NCBI GenBank assembly: GCA_002633005.1
Contig: NMRA01000379.1
Coordinates: 124,001-188,000 of the forward strand
Origin: Phoronis australis
Taxonomy: Eukaryota; Phoronida; Phoronidae
Direction: 5' to 3'
Length of the DNA stretch: 64,000 nucleotides
Shown here: piece after piece, positions 30,101 through 45,100 of the stretch
Layout: each line of letters starts with the position of its first letter
Numbering within the stretch: the stretch's first letter is position 1
Notes under the pieces: model-generated
The model's input: the letters and a program-made list of their open reading frames with translations, nothing else
Told to the model about the DNA's origin: nothing
Database searches by the model: none
Made by a program: the position numbers and the translations under genes

Positions 30101-33100
30101 TGCTTGTAATCAAGTTGCCTATGACTTGATTAATGGCAAAGTGTACATATTGCACTCTGTACACAAGCAACATGGGTTTGATATTTGTTTTGGGATATGT
30201 TTGGGTATTTGCCAAGTGAATTTTTGGTGAGTTTTGATTTCTTTTGAGATGTGTTTGACTGAAACCACCAACCTGTCAACATTTCCAGGTCAAAATATAC
30301 CACCCAATATTAATGTTTTACTTCTTACATGAATGACCACCCATAATCTGAGTTTTTTCTGAAGACCACCACCCATGAATTTTCGTTTCAACTGCCGTCC
30401 CTCCTTCCCATACGGATTTTGCTGGAACAGCCTCCAAGTGTGTATGTATTTGTGTATGTGTCTATGTTTCTAAATACATGGTAACCCACTGCACACATGT
30501 ATGAGTACATCAATTCTGTATATCCGAAAACTTGCTGCCGAAGTACAGCCAGTATATCCATGTATATATTATTTCTCACGTGACCAGGAATGTGTTACAA
30601 CTAATTAATAACACAGAGTAAGTATTTTTTTTGATATTACATGGGCTAATAATAAAGTAGTGCAAAGTAAAAATCCATACGCCTTACATTTCATCGTCTG
30701 CAAAACACTAAAACAACCAAACGCGCGCCAACCGAACAATGCCGGAATTTCGAGGTGACAAGGTTACGTACTCCCAGTCCGAAGGACATGCAAACAATTA
30801 TTAAATGAACCCATCTTCGGCGACAAGTTCCATATCCACGCTCAGATGAGCCCCAATTCGAGGAACGCAAAGAGACTGTCTAGCTGTGCTGTCTCAAGGT
30901 CAATTCAGTGCTCACACACAGGGAAGCCTTGCTGTCTGTCATTTATAAACATTTTTTTGAAAATAAAACTATTAAAAAAAGTAACTGAATTAATTTACAT
31001 TGTGCAAGCGTGTTTTTACAATAGTTGCGTCATGTGGTTGAAAGTTTTAGACACGTCGAGTTTTTCGGCAATAAAGATCGTTTTTACAGCTCATGCGAGA
31101 AAACAAATCCTACACTTGTCTCGGATTTCGTCAAAATTTCCAAGACATTTTGCCCATGTCGTAAACCTGAGACTCATGTAGGATTCTCTATTACTGTTTG
31201 TAGTGTTACCTGTTGCCCCAATATGATGTTGATTTGATTTCTGGATGGAAACGTCATCTCTTGTATTTAACTACACTATTGAAATAAAATGTAAAAAAGT
31301 ATTTGGAATCGCTCTAACTGTCGATTGCCTTTAGTATCAGCTTCAACTGTTGTATTCATTCATAAAAGCTGCATTTTGCCCTGTTTAGCCGAAAGAAGAA
31401 TAGAAATTGAATTAAACATTCTACTCTAATACAATATTACTCCTTGCTATGACAGAATACTATTTCTATTACAAACAAAACATGGAAGCCGTCAGTGACT
31501 CAGTAAAAGGCTTGACAGTTTAGACAAACCAAATAATGTTTAATTGAAAGTAATGCATGTATGCAGCAGCGCTTGTGACATGACTTGGTGGCTCACTCAA
31601 CTGCGATTCTCATGATTCAATGAGCATAGTAATGCTTTAACCACAAAGCGCTTCCACTAAAAAATTAATATGGACAGCTAAACCAACAAAATGTAGCTCC
31701 AAGATTCATGTTGATACCACTATGAAATTTCCTAGACAACCTTAACGACAAAGACACATACCTATTGCTGCTGCCCCGTTTCTCATGCCCTCTGGTGGGC
31801 TTGGGCAGAGTCGCAGGAGGTCGTCTCTCCATCTCGCTCAATGACTTTTCACTCTGCTCCGTCCGACTGAGTTCATCGGCTGAATATGAGTACTCGGTGT
31901 CTAACTTCCGATCAAAAGCTTCCTTGAAGAAAGGGTTGAAAACAGCCGCTGGAACATAAAAAGGGTATCAGCAAACAGATCACACATCTTTGCGGATGGT
32001 TTTTAGCAAACACATTTCAGAACGTAAATGCATACCAGGTGATGCAAGCTCTATAATTAAGATATAGCAACACTATCTTTTCATGGTAATGATATTCTTA
32101 TTGGACACTAAACAATAACATTAATATAATGCTGATAAATAGCTTTATAGAGACTCAACACAGAACCTCTCCCTCCAAACTCAATCATTATAAATGGGTT
32201 CATAGAGACCCAACAGAGAACCTCTCCCTTCAAACTCAATTATTATAAATGGGTTCATAGAGACCCAACAAAGAACCGTTCCCTCTAAACAAAATCATTA
32301 TAAATGGGTTCATAGAGACCCAACAGAGAATCTTTCCCTCTAAACACAATCATTATAAATGGGTTCAAAGAGACCCAACAGAGAACCTCTCCGTCTAAAC
32401 TCAATCATTATAAATGGGTTCAAAGAGACCCAACAGAGAACCTCTCCCTCTAAACTCAATCATTATAAATGGGTTCAAAGAGACCCAACAGAGAACCTCT
32501 CCCTCTTAACTCAATCATTATAAATGGGTTCATAGAGACCCAACAGAGAACCTCTCCCTCCAAACTCAATCACTGACTTCAGAATATATCCACATCTGGG
32601 TTGAAATCACATTCTTTTACCTTGTCTTAATTATTCTACACACAACACCAGAATTACTCAGTAAAATGTTCCGCCAACACACAGATCTGATAGGCATTCA
32701 ATAAGACTAGAGACTTTCAGTGAGAAATGTTAAACAGCATAAGTATAGTGTCTGCAAAATTAATGTTAAACAGCATAAGTATAGTGTCTGCAAATGCTAA
32801 ACAGCACAAGTAATAGTATTTGCAAATGTTAAACAGCACAAGTGTAGTGTCTGCAAATGCTAAACAGCGCAAGTACAGTGTCTGCAAATGTTAAACAGCA
32901 CAAGTATAGTGTTTGCAAATGTTAGCATAAGTGAAGTGTCTGCAAATGTTAAACAGCATAAGTATAGTGTCTGCAAAATTAATGTTAAACAGCACAAGTA
33001 AAGTGTCTGCAAATGCTAAACAGCGCAAGTATAGTGTTTGCAAATGCTAAATAGCACAAGTATAGTGTCTGCAAATGCTAAACAGCACAAGTATAGTGTC

Positions 33101-36100
33101 TGCAAATGTTAAACAGCATAAGTATAGTGTCTGCAAATGTTAAACAGCATAAGTGTAGTGTATCCAAATGTTAAACAGCACAAGTATAGTGTTTGCAAAT
33201 GTTAGCATAAGTGTAGTGTCTGCAAATGCTCAACAGCACAAGTACAGTGTCTGCAAATGTTAAACAGCACAAGTACAGTGTCTGCAAATGCTAAACAGCA
33301 CAAGTATAGTGTCTGCAAATGCTAAACAGCACAAGTATAGTGTCTGCAAATGTTAAACAGCATAAGTATAGTGTCTGCAAATGTTAAACAGCATAAGTGT
33401 AGTGTATCCAAATGTTAAACAGCACAAGTATAGTGTTTGCAAATGTTAGCATAAGTGTAGTGTCTGCAAATGCTCAACAGCACAAGTACAGTGTCTGCAA
33501 ATGCTAAACAGCAAAAGTATAGTGTTTGCAAATGCTAAACAGCACAAGTATAGTGTCTGCAAATTTTAGGTAATGTCTTCTCTCACAGTTCAACAATCTG
33601 GCACAGCAGTTCAATCACTTTCAGAGGTGGCCATTTTGTTGGCTTGTGCTGGCAATACCATGAAAGTATTGACAAAAAACAAGCAAAATCTTGCTAAACC
33701 ATAAACGATCTTGTATGATCTCACCACAAAATCGTAAGATATCAGCCTTAATCAAAACAAACTATTAAACCACGGTCCACACTTACTCTGCTGCTGGAAG
33801 TTGGTACTGGTGGTCATGAACCGTGCACCGATCTCATCGGCAAGTTTGTTACCATCGGTGATGAGCGCCTGGCTGTAGTCGCTGCCGAAGAAAGCGTTGG
33901 CACCACCGCTCTCAGTCACAGCCAGAACAGACAGCGGCACTTCGTTAGGAATGTTTTCACAGAATGCTCTACAAAGACAATCAACAAGTGGTTTACTACC
34001 TCAAAAAAAATCAAAATTCGTTGGGCGAATATTCTCTCTCAACCCTTTATCCAAGACAAAACCTCTAATTTTGTTTTGGAGCAAAGCAGAAGGTTTTCCC
34101 CTAATATGGTCCCTTTCAAAAACTCCCCAAAGTTGAATGCATCAGTTCTCCCCAATAATCACTACCTTCCTCATTGCCCATTTCACATTGATTTCTATTA
34201 ACAGCATACTTTAGCATGGGCATTTTGACTAATAATCTTTAACAATTTTAACGAAGTTGAACACGTTACTTCCCAACAATTGTTTACTCTCTGTATTTGG
34301 ACATGCTTCAGAGATATACTTAGCCACTTGCCCATTGCCAAAAGCGAGTAAAAATGGTGCTGGGCGAGTAGAAGTTGACTTGCCGGTCGTCCAGGTGGCG
34401 AGCAAATTTTCAGAGCGCAAAAGCACTATATCGTTTCCCAGATGAACATGAATAAATTTTATCCTCCTGGTGCTGTTTTTATCATAAATTTAAGGTTCAG
34501 TTTAGTCAGCGTCTGGATGCTCTGGCAGTAAAAAACATCGGCGCAGTGCGATTTTACCGATTCATTAGATGTCACCCGTTACGCGATTCGTCTAGACAAA
34601 AGATCACAGTGTGTGGTTGTGCACAAAGGAATTTGTGGACTAGTCCGAAATGAAGAAATGAGGGTAAAGGTCGAAGACCTGTCCATGTGCTAACAGCAAG
34701 TGAAATACCATATTTCTTGGAACTGATTTCTTATTGTAATGTACAATGTCATTTTAGCCAAAATTATTTTATAAATAATAACATTCGTCCTCATGAGCGC
34801 CCATGCCCCTATAAGCGCCCCCCCCTCTCGTTTTCAGACTTCGCTAAAATAAGCACCCAGTCCATGAACATGTACATATGCAAAAAATGCCTTACGTACA
34901 GTTCTAAAATTCTACAATGTCTTCAATTTCTCAATAATATCCAACAGTCCTAAAAAATCATTGTGCGCGGATTTTCTAGACCAGGAGCCTCACCGCTATG
35001 TCGGTATTTAGCCATGGTAGTACACCTCAAACTTCCGCAGTGCTTCAAAAAGAACGCAAAAGTTTTTCTGATCTTGCGAGGAACGTGTCCAACTACGGTC
35101 AGGCCTCTCAGAACAGACGCAGTGTACTTGTCAACGGAATTGTATTGCATCTTTCCCGTACATATCTTCTCCCTCAACAGGAATCCAGATTATATGTACA
35201 CGTAAAAACCGCGAATCGAAACTTGACCAGTGTTAATGAGCATGTGGCCAAGAAGCGCACGCTAGGGCCTACATATATGAGGGCCTGCTACTCTGGCAAA
35301 TGAACTCTGATGACACGCACGCGCTCGCTCACTCAGTGCACACTTGCAGACTAACTTCAAAACAAAAGTCACGTGACAACAACATGTGTGTTCATCCAGA
35401 TTTTTCTCGTGTTGCGGGGTGCGATGTAGCGCAGATTTGGACTTAATCTGCGGTTAATCCTGACTCCACGGGAACTTAAAAATCTTAGGGACGCTATTTA
35501 TAAAACCTAAGGAGCATTTCAGGTAAGTTGTTGAGTCGAATCTATATTTTTAATCAAGAACTCAATTTGTCCTATCGACGATCGCAGGCAGCGATGCATC
35601 AGTCGGCTACTTTTCGCCCTGGGATTTCAGCACGTTTTTTAAAAAAGATCGTAATTTTACAACAAAGTTTGAGAGCAATGCACTACAGTTTTGTAGAAAG
35701 TCTGTCATAGGTTACAGATACGTCACAGTGCGTAAATTTGATGAATCCTAGTTTCTAATTTCACCAGTTACGGAGATCAGGCGTGCGTACAGTAACGCTA
35801 GGACCTACGCTAGGACCTAGTTAAAATCTAGCCAAAGTCACGTGTTGCCATTCAAAATTCACGGTAGTATCTCACGTAACGTCGCGAAGTCTTGTTCTTT
35901 AGCGAGGACCTAGCCTTACCGAATGGGAGGCGGGTTTCAACCGTCTTAGGCTACAACAAGTGCCCCCCTTTTGAAACAAATTTGTCTGAGTGCCTCTTAT
36001 TATGGCGAATAGCCCTAATAGATGGTGACATCTATGCACGAAACAATGATTTTTGACATTGGCAGCAAGTTTGCGGTGACAGACGCAAACAGCAGGGCGA

Positions 36101-39100
36101 CTGAACTTGGGGCTGGGCGAGTAGATTTTCTGGCTCACTCGCCCAGCTGGCGAGCAGGGTTTTGAAACCTGAGTATATCCCTGTGATAACAGTTGGTGAA
36201 CTGGCAGACTAAGTGCCGATTACACTATACAGGAAGTTTTAACTTAAGAAGATGAACACCTCACTTGTCAACAAACATTGCTAACCTGGTTCACAATGAG
36301 TAGAGACATTGCGAAACAGTGCTCTTATGATTATTGAGGTCAAGTGATGTCTTCATCCTCAACTCCCTTACATTGATAGACTGCACACTGACTCACTTGA
36401 GTGAGCTGAACGAGGCTTTCCTGCGGGCTGAGTAGACTAACACAAAGCCGTGGTTCAGGTCATCGCGTATCATCGCGCCGGCATGATACGATGTGACAGT
36501 CACCTCCACCTTACGCTTGTGCTGGTCCAGGTACATCTCTACAGTTATAGTCGGGTACCTGTCGGAGGTGATGAAGCAGCACTGGTGGCTCAACAGGGGG
36601 CCCAGTACAAGTTCGCACGTGTACGGGTCGCCACACATTAGGCACATGACGATCCTACAATGACAAATACATGTTAACTAGTATTTTTGCTTAGTCCTCC
36701 GTCAGTGAGAAACGTGTAACTATTAAGTGAGATTGGGAATGTCTTAAAGTCCCATGCAGCAACGTCATCTGTGAAAACGATTGTTTTGGTTTTAAGTTGT
36801 GGGGTGGAGCCTTTACATTTGGAGCTTTTCTAATTACATGATGAAGCCATGGGCAGAATGGAATCCTAATTACATTTGATAAAACCATGGACAGAATGGA
36901 ATCCTAATTACATTTGATAAAACCATGGACAGAATGGAATCCTAATTACATTTGATAAAACCATGGACAGAATGGAATCCTAATTACATTTGATAAAACC
37001 AAGGACAGAATGGAATCCTAATTACATGCATGGGGCTTCAAATGGAATAAACCCTTCAAATGGAATAATCCCTTCATTTTGTCAATTACTTTTGGACATA
37101 ATTAATTGAAGAGTTATTGTAGCACGTTATTGCCAGTTGGTGAGTCAGTCCTTACCTAATATCTGGCTCAATACTCTCGGACACAGGGCAGAGATTGACT
37201 AAAGCTGCTCTATGTCGTATACATTTAACAAGTTCATCTAGACCCTGCATCACCTGGTCCGGATGCACCTTTCTTTCACCGCAGAATTCAGGAAGATCAA
37301 CAAATGGACACTGTAACCTGTGGAAACAAGAACACAAGTCACACCTAACAAACACAACAGAATTATTGCAATGCTAAGATTGTATCATAACTACAACTTC
37401 TGAATTCATAAAAGAACACCTGGCCATATTACAAAATAAGGACTTAGAGTAAATAATAGTTACCAAATGATCTTTTTTGCACAAAATTCAAAAGTGTTTT
37501 GAAAAAAAACAACCTTCTTTCATAGGATTGAGAATACCCAATTAACTCCTTAATAGTTTCATAATCAATTCTCAGCCGATTGAAAGTGGCACTTTAGTAC
37601 ATGGACTTTAATATTTGGCACAAAGTTTGCTCAGATTTCAGCAAATGCACGACAATCATTCAGCTGCAAAAAAATTGCGACACCACCGATATCATTCATA
37701 AAGGACATATCATGAGTTCACAGGAAGAAAGACGACTTCTCGCAAGCAAGAGAATATTGCGGCTGAAAGAAAATGTTACCAAGGTGATTTCAGGAGCTCG
37801 ATCCAGTGTATTTTTCAGATGAAACTGTTCCTCTTTCACTGAGGATATGACAAAGACTGTTAATTACTATAATCCACACGAAACTGTTCCTCTTTCACTG
37901 AGGATATGACAAAGACTGTTAGTTACAATAATCCATGTTAATTGTTCTTTTTTCACTGAGGATACAACAAAGAGTGTTAATTACTATAATCCAGATGAAA
38001 TTGTTCCTTTTAAATGAAGGTTTCATCAGGAAAATCAATGGTGACCTGTGTAGTAATCCAGAACTTATCAACATAAGTACAGGAGTGCATGCTACGTTTC
38101 CTTGTTCACATACAACACACAACTCATGCTACCCCACCACCTTGAATGTCAAAATTTAATTGATGTATGTCAAGCACGCGATTATCCTCCATTTTCCTCA
38201 ATATAATCCGTAATTTTGGGTTCATATCTTCAATGTCTTGCGTCATATTGAATTTTCAAGTGTTATCTTTTTTTCCAAACACCATGTATTAATGTTTCCC
38301 CAACTTCAATAAAAAGAAAAGCACATTTTCAAGTTGAACAACGTTGACTTACCATCAGTAAACAAGCAAGCTAAAATTATCAAGCTTTAAAGCCACTCAT
38401 GTTTTGAAGGATTCCAAAGGACATACCACAAAATTTTGAGACTACACACAAGATAGGCACTATCAGGCACTACTTCACTCTGTACACATGCAACTTCACA
38501 GCCTGCATGACAGCCACTGTGACCCCTGCAGCACACACGTGTTCCTAGCGAGTAACCAGTACGTACCTAACTGCCAGAGACTGACCATCCTCCCTCAACA
38601 TCATAACGCCCTTTTCTGTCATGGCTGTGTCGTGGGCTAGTATGATGACTAAGGGCAGACCCTGGAATGGAAGCCTCTCCTCGTTCTCTAAATCAGACAT
38701 CAGCGTCTTCTCTAGACTATCACGTAAGTACTCCAGGGAGTCGTGTGATGAGTACACACAAAAACATCCTGCCAACAGACGATTGATCAATAATCAGACC
38801 ATGCACCAACACTTTCTTCCACTGACTGCCTCAAACATGAAATTGACAAATATGTTACTTTAAATGAAATATATCACTGTAAGCTATCTTGTACACATTG
38901 TACAGTACCAGACGTGAGCAGGTTACTTGAGGGGGCCCATTGCACTGATCTCCTAGAGCCATTTTATGCTTTATTGATATATAGTTCAAAGTGATATGAA
39001 AACCTGAGTCAAGGGTATAGCAGTTTGCCCCAGCAGGATTACCCTAAGTAAAGGAAGTGAACACATACCCCACTAGGCCACACTGCCTCCTAAGTTTATC

Positions 39101-42100
39101 AACTGTACTTAAAGCATCATTTCGCCATGTTTAGCAAGTGGAAAACGAAAATAAAATTAGGTCCATTACTCCAAGTTTCGTGTCCATAAAACTGAGAAAT
39201 ATTCCAATTACCTTCAACTGGATGGCAGTGATACAAAACTAAAGAACAAATTTCAGCAAATAAAAGTCTTGGAAACTTGGCAACCCTTTTTCATAATATC
39301 CATTACCAGGATAAGATTCCATTCCCATTACCTTACTAGACATCAGTGTTCTCCACAACCTGTTTTAACTGGACACTGTAACAAGTTTGCATTTTGCCAG
39401 GTTTAAAATTTAGGCTGGCTTGGCACTTCAGCCCTCAGCAACAAAGCAGAAACTACTTTTACCTACCACAAGCCCAATTCACTTCTGATGTAGTTAACAG
39501 CATATGTATAACTTTTCATGACATTACGAGAGTGTAAACTATTACTAATTAAATTTGACGAAATTCTTTACATAACAAAATTTCATAGAGTTAACTAGCT
39601 TGCTTAAAGAAATGACTAATCTACATTGTCATTCTAACCTTAAATTTTTGCATTAAAACCTGTAAAGGAGCAATTTAATTTGCTTAATAAAGACAATTTT
39701 GATTTTGACTGATATCTGGTGGCAAGTTAGAACTTATTAGCTTATTCAACTGGACAACAAGTGTCACTGAAAATTAGGTCACACCAGAACACATATTAGT
39801 GGTGTTTAATATGTCCAATTGATATTAGAATCAGTATTGGTATTATTAAAGGAACTTTTAACTTTTTGTTTGCTGATCTGGGTCTGTCATGAATACTCTG
39901 GAGGACATATGTGATACATTTGTAGGATTGCTACACTTAGAAGAGTCAAAAAGTAGGTCACACTAGTTCAGTGTGCAGTTTTGAAACATATATAAATACA
40001 TATATAAATACATATATAAATACATATATAAATACATATATAAATACTTCCAGCATACATAATGATAGCTAGAGAAGAGACAATGTTGATAACTGATATT
40101 GAACTCATCTAGAGATTTAAGTTGAGTTTGGATTTAGAGAACAGTGTACATGAGTCGGAGTAAAATTAATTAGATTTTCCTTTTTTTAACCAGCTAAACA
40201 GGTAAAATGTAGCTTTAAAACTTCCCTTACATTACAGCAGCTGTTTCAACATTCCGTTAAAAATGAAAGAATCCATTATCAAGTTGAAGTGGTCAAATCC
40301 ATTATCAAGTTGAAGAGGTCAAATTTTAGTAATTTTCTAAATTATACTTTTACTTGTAAATGCTCCACATATTCTTCACAGCAATGAAAACAAAGTTGTA
40401 TCACAAAACTGGTTTCCAAGGGGTAAGTGGCTTAGTTTTGATTTTTGCTTTTTTGTGAATACTTAATAGTGAAAATGAAGGCTTAAACTCAACAGATTAG
40501 TGGGGAACAGACTACATGGCAAGCAAACTCACCCTGTGGCATGAAATCGGGAGTCCTTAAAGAATTCTGAGGTAAACTAACATCGCCATCTATTGGCCGA
40601 TAGTCCAAGCTATATACAACATCTTCACTCACATACTCATCTTCCTGACACTGTGACTGAAAAATCAAGTGACACAATTCAGAGTGCATTAAGCGGAATA
40701 CACAGTGTAGTAATTAGTGAATATAGCGCATTAAACAGGATATAAAGAGCATTAACCAGACAATGTAGTGCATTAACTAGTGAATATAGTGTGTATAGTG
40801 CATTAACCAGTGAATATGGTTCATTAGACAGTGTATATATAGCCCAATAGCCGGTGAACATAGTATTAACTAGTGAACATAGTGAATGTAGTGAATATAG
40901 TGCATTAACCTGAGTATATAGCGCAGTAACCAGTGAACATAGTGCATTAACCAGTGTATATAGTGCATTTGCCAGTGTATACAGAGCATTTACCACTAAA
41001 GAAAGGGCATTAACCAGTGTATATAGTGCATTAGCCAGTGAATATAGTGCATTTACTAGTGAATATAGTGAATGTGGTGAATATAGTTCATTAACCAGTG
41101 TCTATAGTGCATTAACCACTGAATAAAGGGCATTAACCAGTGAATATAGTGAATACATTGAATACAGTGTACTACCCAGTGAAAACAGTAGTACATTAAC
41201 TAGTATATTAAGTGCGTTTACCAGTATATATAGTGCATTAACCAGTGTATATAATGCAGTAACCAGTGAACATAGTGAATTAACCAGTGTATAGAGTACA
41301 CTAAACAGTGAATACATTGCTTAACCATTGTATAAAATGCATTAACCAACATAATACAGTGCCTCAACCAGTGTATATATTGCACTAATCAGTGTATATA
41401 TATTGCATTAACCAGTGTATATAGTGCAGTAACCAGTGTATATAGTGCAGTATCCAGGAAAGACCTTTGCCTTGAACACGATTTTGTTTAAATATAACTG
41501 AAAGGCAGTTTTGAAAATTGGCTGCCCTGCAATAAAAATCCCGACAACAATGCATTCTGGTTTTTGTGAACTAATAAAAACTCAACCCAAGTGATGACCA
41601 TTGACCATTTTGTAATAATCCTCAGCCTCAAACACTAACCGTTGTTGGCACTACTCAGTACATGCTAAAACTACACACAGCTGATGAGGATACAAATCAC
41701 ATTTTTTAAACATTTACAGGCCATGTCAACAATGAAGATTAACTTTCTAAGTATTTATCTAGTCTGACTGAGTTCACCCTTTTCAGCCAGCCTCTCAGAG
41801 CTCCCACACACCCTTGTCTATAACAGCCCTATCCATACCTCAAACTCACCCTTATGGCTGTGGCCATTTCATCAGCCAGCCCCTCAGAGCTCCCACACAC
41901 CCTTGTCTACAACAGCCCTATCCACTCACCCTTATCACCGTGGCCAATTCATCGGCCAGCCCCTCAGAGCCTAAAAGCACCAGGTTCAATCTTGAATCTT
42001 CTGCATCCAGAGTCCACTGACTACGACACCAAGACTGTGGCCGTCTGGCATGCTTAGCAAGCACATGTTCAATGCGTGCCTCAGCGCAGTGGTCGCGAGA

Positions 42101-45100
42101 TGGGCAGCGATCACGCGCTGGGCACTGAATAAAGCCCAGATGATTTAGAATCATAACCTTGCGGTCTTCCTCCAATTTATCTAATTTTTTATACCTACAA
42201 AAAGCAAACAAACACATATAAAGACATCTTCACCCACACACTACTGTATCGACAAGCAGCATGAACAAGTTGATTGGATAAGACTTTTAACATATTGTGC
42301 CGACTAGTGTAACCCACTGCCAGCCACAATCTCACAATAATTACACCTCACCTCAAATTGAAACTATGGGTACCAAGAAATATCACATGCCTGTATTATT
42401 AATGGAAACTGATATCAACCAAAGCCTGGACAAGGTCCAATGACATCCAGGAAAAGGCTGGAAGACAACCTGGAAAAGCTGGTGACGACCTGGAGATGGG
42501 TGGCGACTTGGAAAGACGGATGACATTCAGGAGACAGTGAATTTGTTGGTTTAGCAACCCATCCAGTTGACATTTAAATTGCTACAAGTAACCAAAGAAA
42601 AAAATACTCCCAGAGTCTCCACGAGGGGGGGTTAAGAAATCAACAATCAGAATATTACGGAATCAACTCAGCAAGTTACAGGAACTACGGCATTGAATGA
42701 GACTATTACAAAGACGACACCGCAAAGTACAAGCACTACGACATTGAAAAACGATGACCAAGTATGCAGGGGATGTAAGAGGACGTTTAAGAATTTCAAG
42801 GGAGTAAGAATCCATCAGGGAAAGACGAAGTGTCTCCAGCGGCATCGCTTAGGTGGCACTACTAGTACTTCCAGTGAGACGACTGAAGGTGACAACCAGG
42901 GTAAAACCCACAGAGTGTCGATCTTCAAAGCCCATGGAGCGATGGAGGGAGCAAGTGAGTCCGCTGCATCAGAGGTTGAACACAACGGCATGGCACCAGA
43001 TTCAGACACGTCAAGCAGGGTGAAGTATTTACATCTGGCACAGAGGAGCAGGACTCAGAGTTTGTGTTACTTTCCATGTCACAGTTGCTTACAGAAACTG
43101 ATGAGGATCGGGATCCAGACAGCATTCCGAGGCAATGACTAAAAGTCTTGGATTCTTCTGGATGAGGATCTTGGTGACGTTCTAGAGGCAAATTTAAAGG
43201 GGACTGCACAGAAGAAACTGATCACCATGACTGAGCTGGTCTGCACAGTTTGCAAAGACTGATTTGGTGTGGCGGTGAAGAGAAAGAATCCAACAGTGCA
43301 AGGACCTAGCAGAAGACAGAGGGAAATTAAGGAGATCTGGGTGGAGCTGAGAGACCTCAGTGGAAGAGAGCTGAGGGTCATGAGAGAATAGTCTTGGCCC
43401 ATTTAAGACAGGAGCTGAGGTGTAAACTTTTATCTTTNTTAGACGAAGTACGTCACCAGGAAGAAGAGAAGCACATTTCTCATGCTGTGGGCTTGAGAAA
43501 GCCGGACGCCTGGACAACATGGGAAGGAGTTCACAGTAGGTGCATTATAGCGAATGACCTAATTTCGTGTGAGCAGTATAGGTTAAGTTTTCTCCTGTGT
43601 TCTGTGTATGGCGTACTCCCTAGTCAGACAAACCTGAAGTTGTGGGGAAAGATAGAAGACAATTCTTGTGGCAGTTGTGGGGAGCGTTGCACTTTATAGC
43701 ATGTTTTGTCATCTTGTAAGACGGCTTTGGTGGAAGGCAAATACAAGTGGAGACATGATAAGATTCTCAAGGCAATTGCTCATATTTTGGACCTAGAAAG
43801 AAGGAAGGCGGTTAGCAACACTGATAGCTCGTTAACATCATTTTGCAGAGAAGGTGTATCCGGGAAGAGGAAAGATGCAGGTGTATTGACTACAGCCAGT
43901 GATTAGAAGATGGTTGTAGATGTAGGGCCATTGGCGGTATTCACCAGCCATATAGTGATGATGACACTCCGGCATGACTTGGTTTTATGGTCATATGGTA
44001 CAAAGACGGTCATCATACTAGATCTTACAGTACCATGGAAATCCAGAGTCCAACGAGAGGAAAAGGCTTAAGTGTGCAGAGCTTCCCTGTGATTGTTCAA
44101 TAGCTGGTTGGAAGTGTTTTTGTAGGCCAGTTGAAGTAGGATGTAGAGGTTTCACCGGGAGCAGCATGTGGAGGTTGATGAAGTTCCTAGGTATTAGCAC
44201 AGTGTCAAGGAAGAATATGGTGCAGACAGTGATGAGATCAGCTGCAGAGGCGTCGTCATGGCTATGGTTACAGCGAGACAACAGGTAGCACTCCAAGTGA
44301 CAACCGAAGCTTGATCAACTTTGGGGAGCCTGTATCCGAGATGTTTCTAGATTAGGGGCCGAAATTATCGATGAGGATGCATTCTAGCTGATGACAGCAA
44401 TTGGAGAAACAGCACACTACAAGTGTATTTCAGGTAATTCAATCTACATGTTCACCATGTAGGAATGTTGGTCAACAGCCTGTCTATATATTTTGACGGA
44501 AATTTAGTAATTCACTCAGAAATAAATAAAGCAGTAATTTAGTAACTTATTACCTCACTACAATCTTTTTTATTCCCAAGACTGGGACATCAATCTTTGT
44601 AGAATCATCAACATTCGTGTATTCTAATATTATCTAGTATGTCCACAGAAACTGGTGAGTCGGTGGGAACTAAGATACAATGCCTCTTGGCGCTTTCTGT
44701 GTATGTATATTTATTGTACTGAATATTTCATAACATTAACAAAAATGGGAACTAAGGTCTCCATAGAAATTAAGGTATTCAGGGAAACCTAGGTGGCCGT
44801 GGGCACCAAGATGCTTGAGGAAAGCAATGTGTGCGTGGATACTAAGGTATCCATGGAAACAACGGTGTCTCTGAAGTACAAGGTGTCCGTGGAAACTAAG
44901 GTATTCAGGGAAAGCAAAGTGTTCGTGTAAACCAAAGTGTTTGTAGGAATCAAGGTGTCCATGGAAACCAAGGTGTTCGTGGAGACCAAGGTGTCCGTGG
45001 AGACCAAGGTGTCCGTGGAGACCAAGGTGTCCATGGAAACCAAGGTGTTCGTGGAGACCAAGGTGTCCATGGAAACTAAGGTGTTCGTGGAGACCAAGGT

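Noticed and set aside
34963-35303. Overlapping plus-strand ORFs near 35 kb
   Set aside because: About 80-100 codons in overlapping frames, no domain recognised, no splice support, in a repeat-rich intron.
40679-41317. LVNALYT repeat ORFs
   Set aside because: Produced by a 21-bp array within intron 6.
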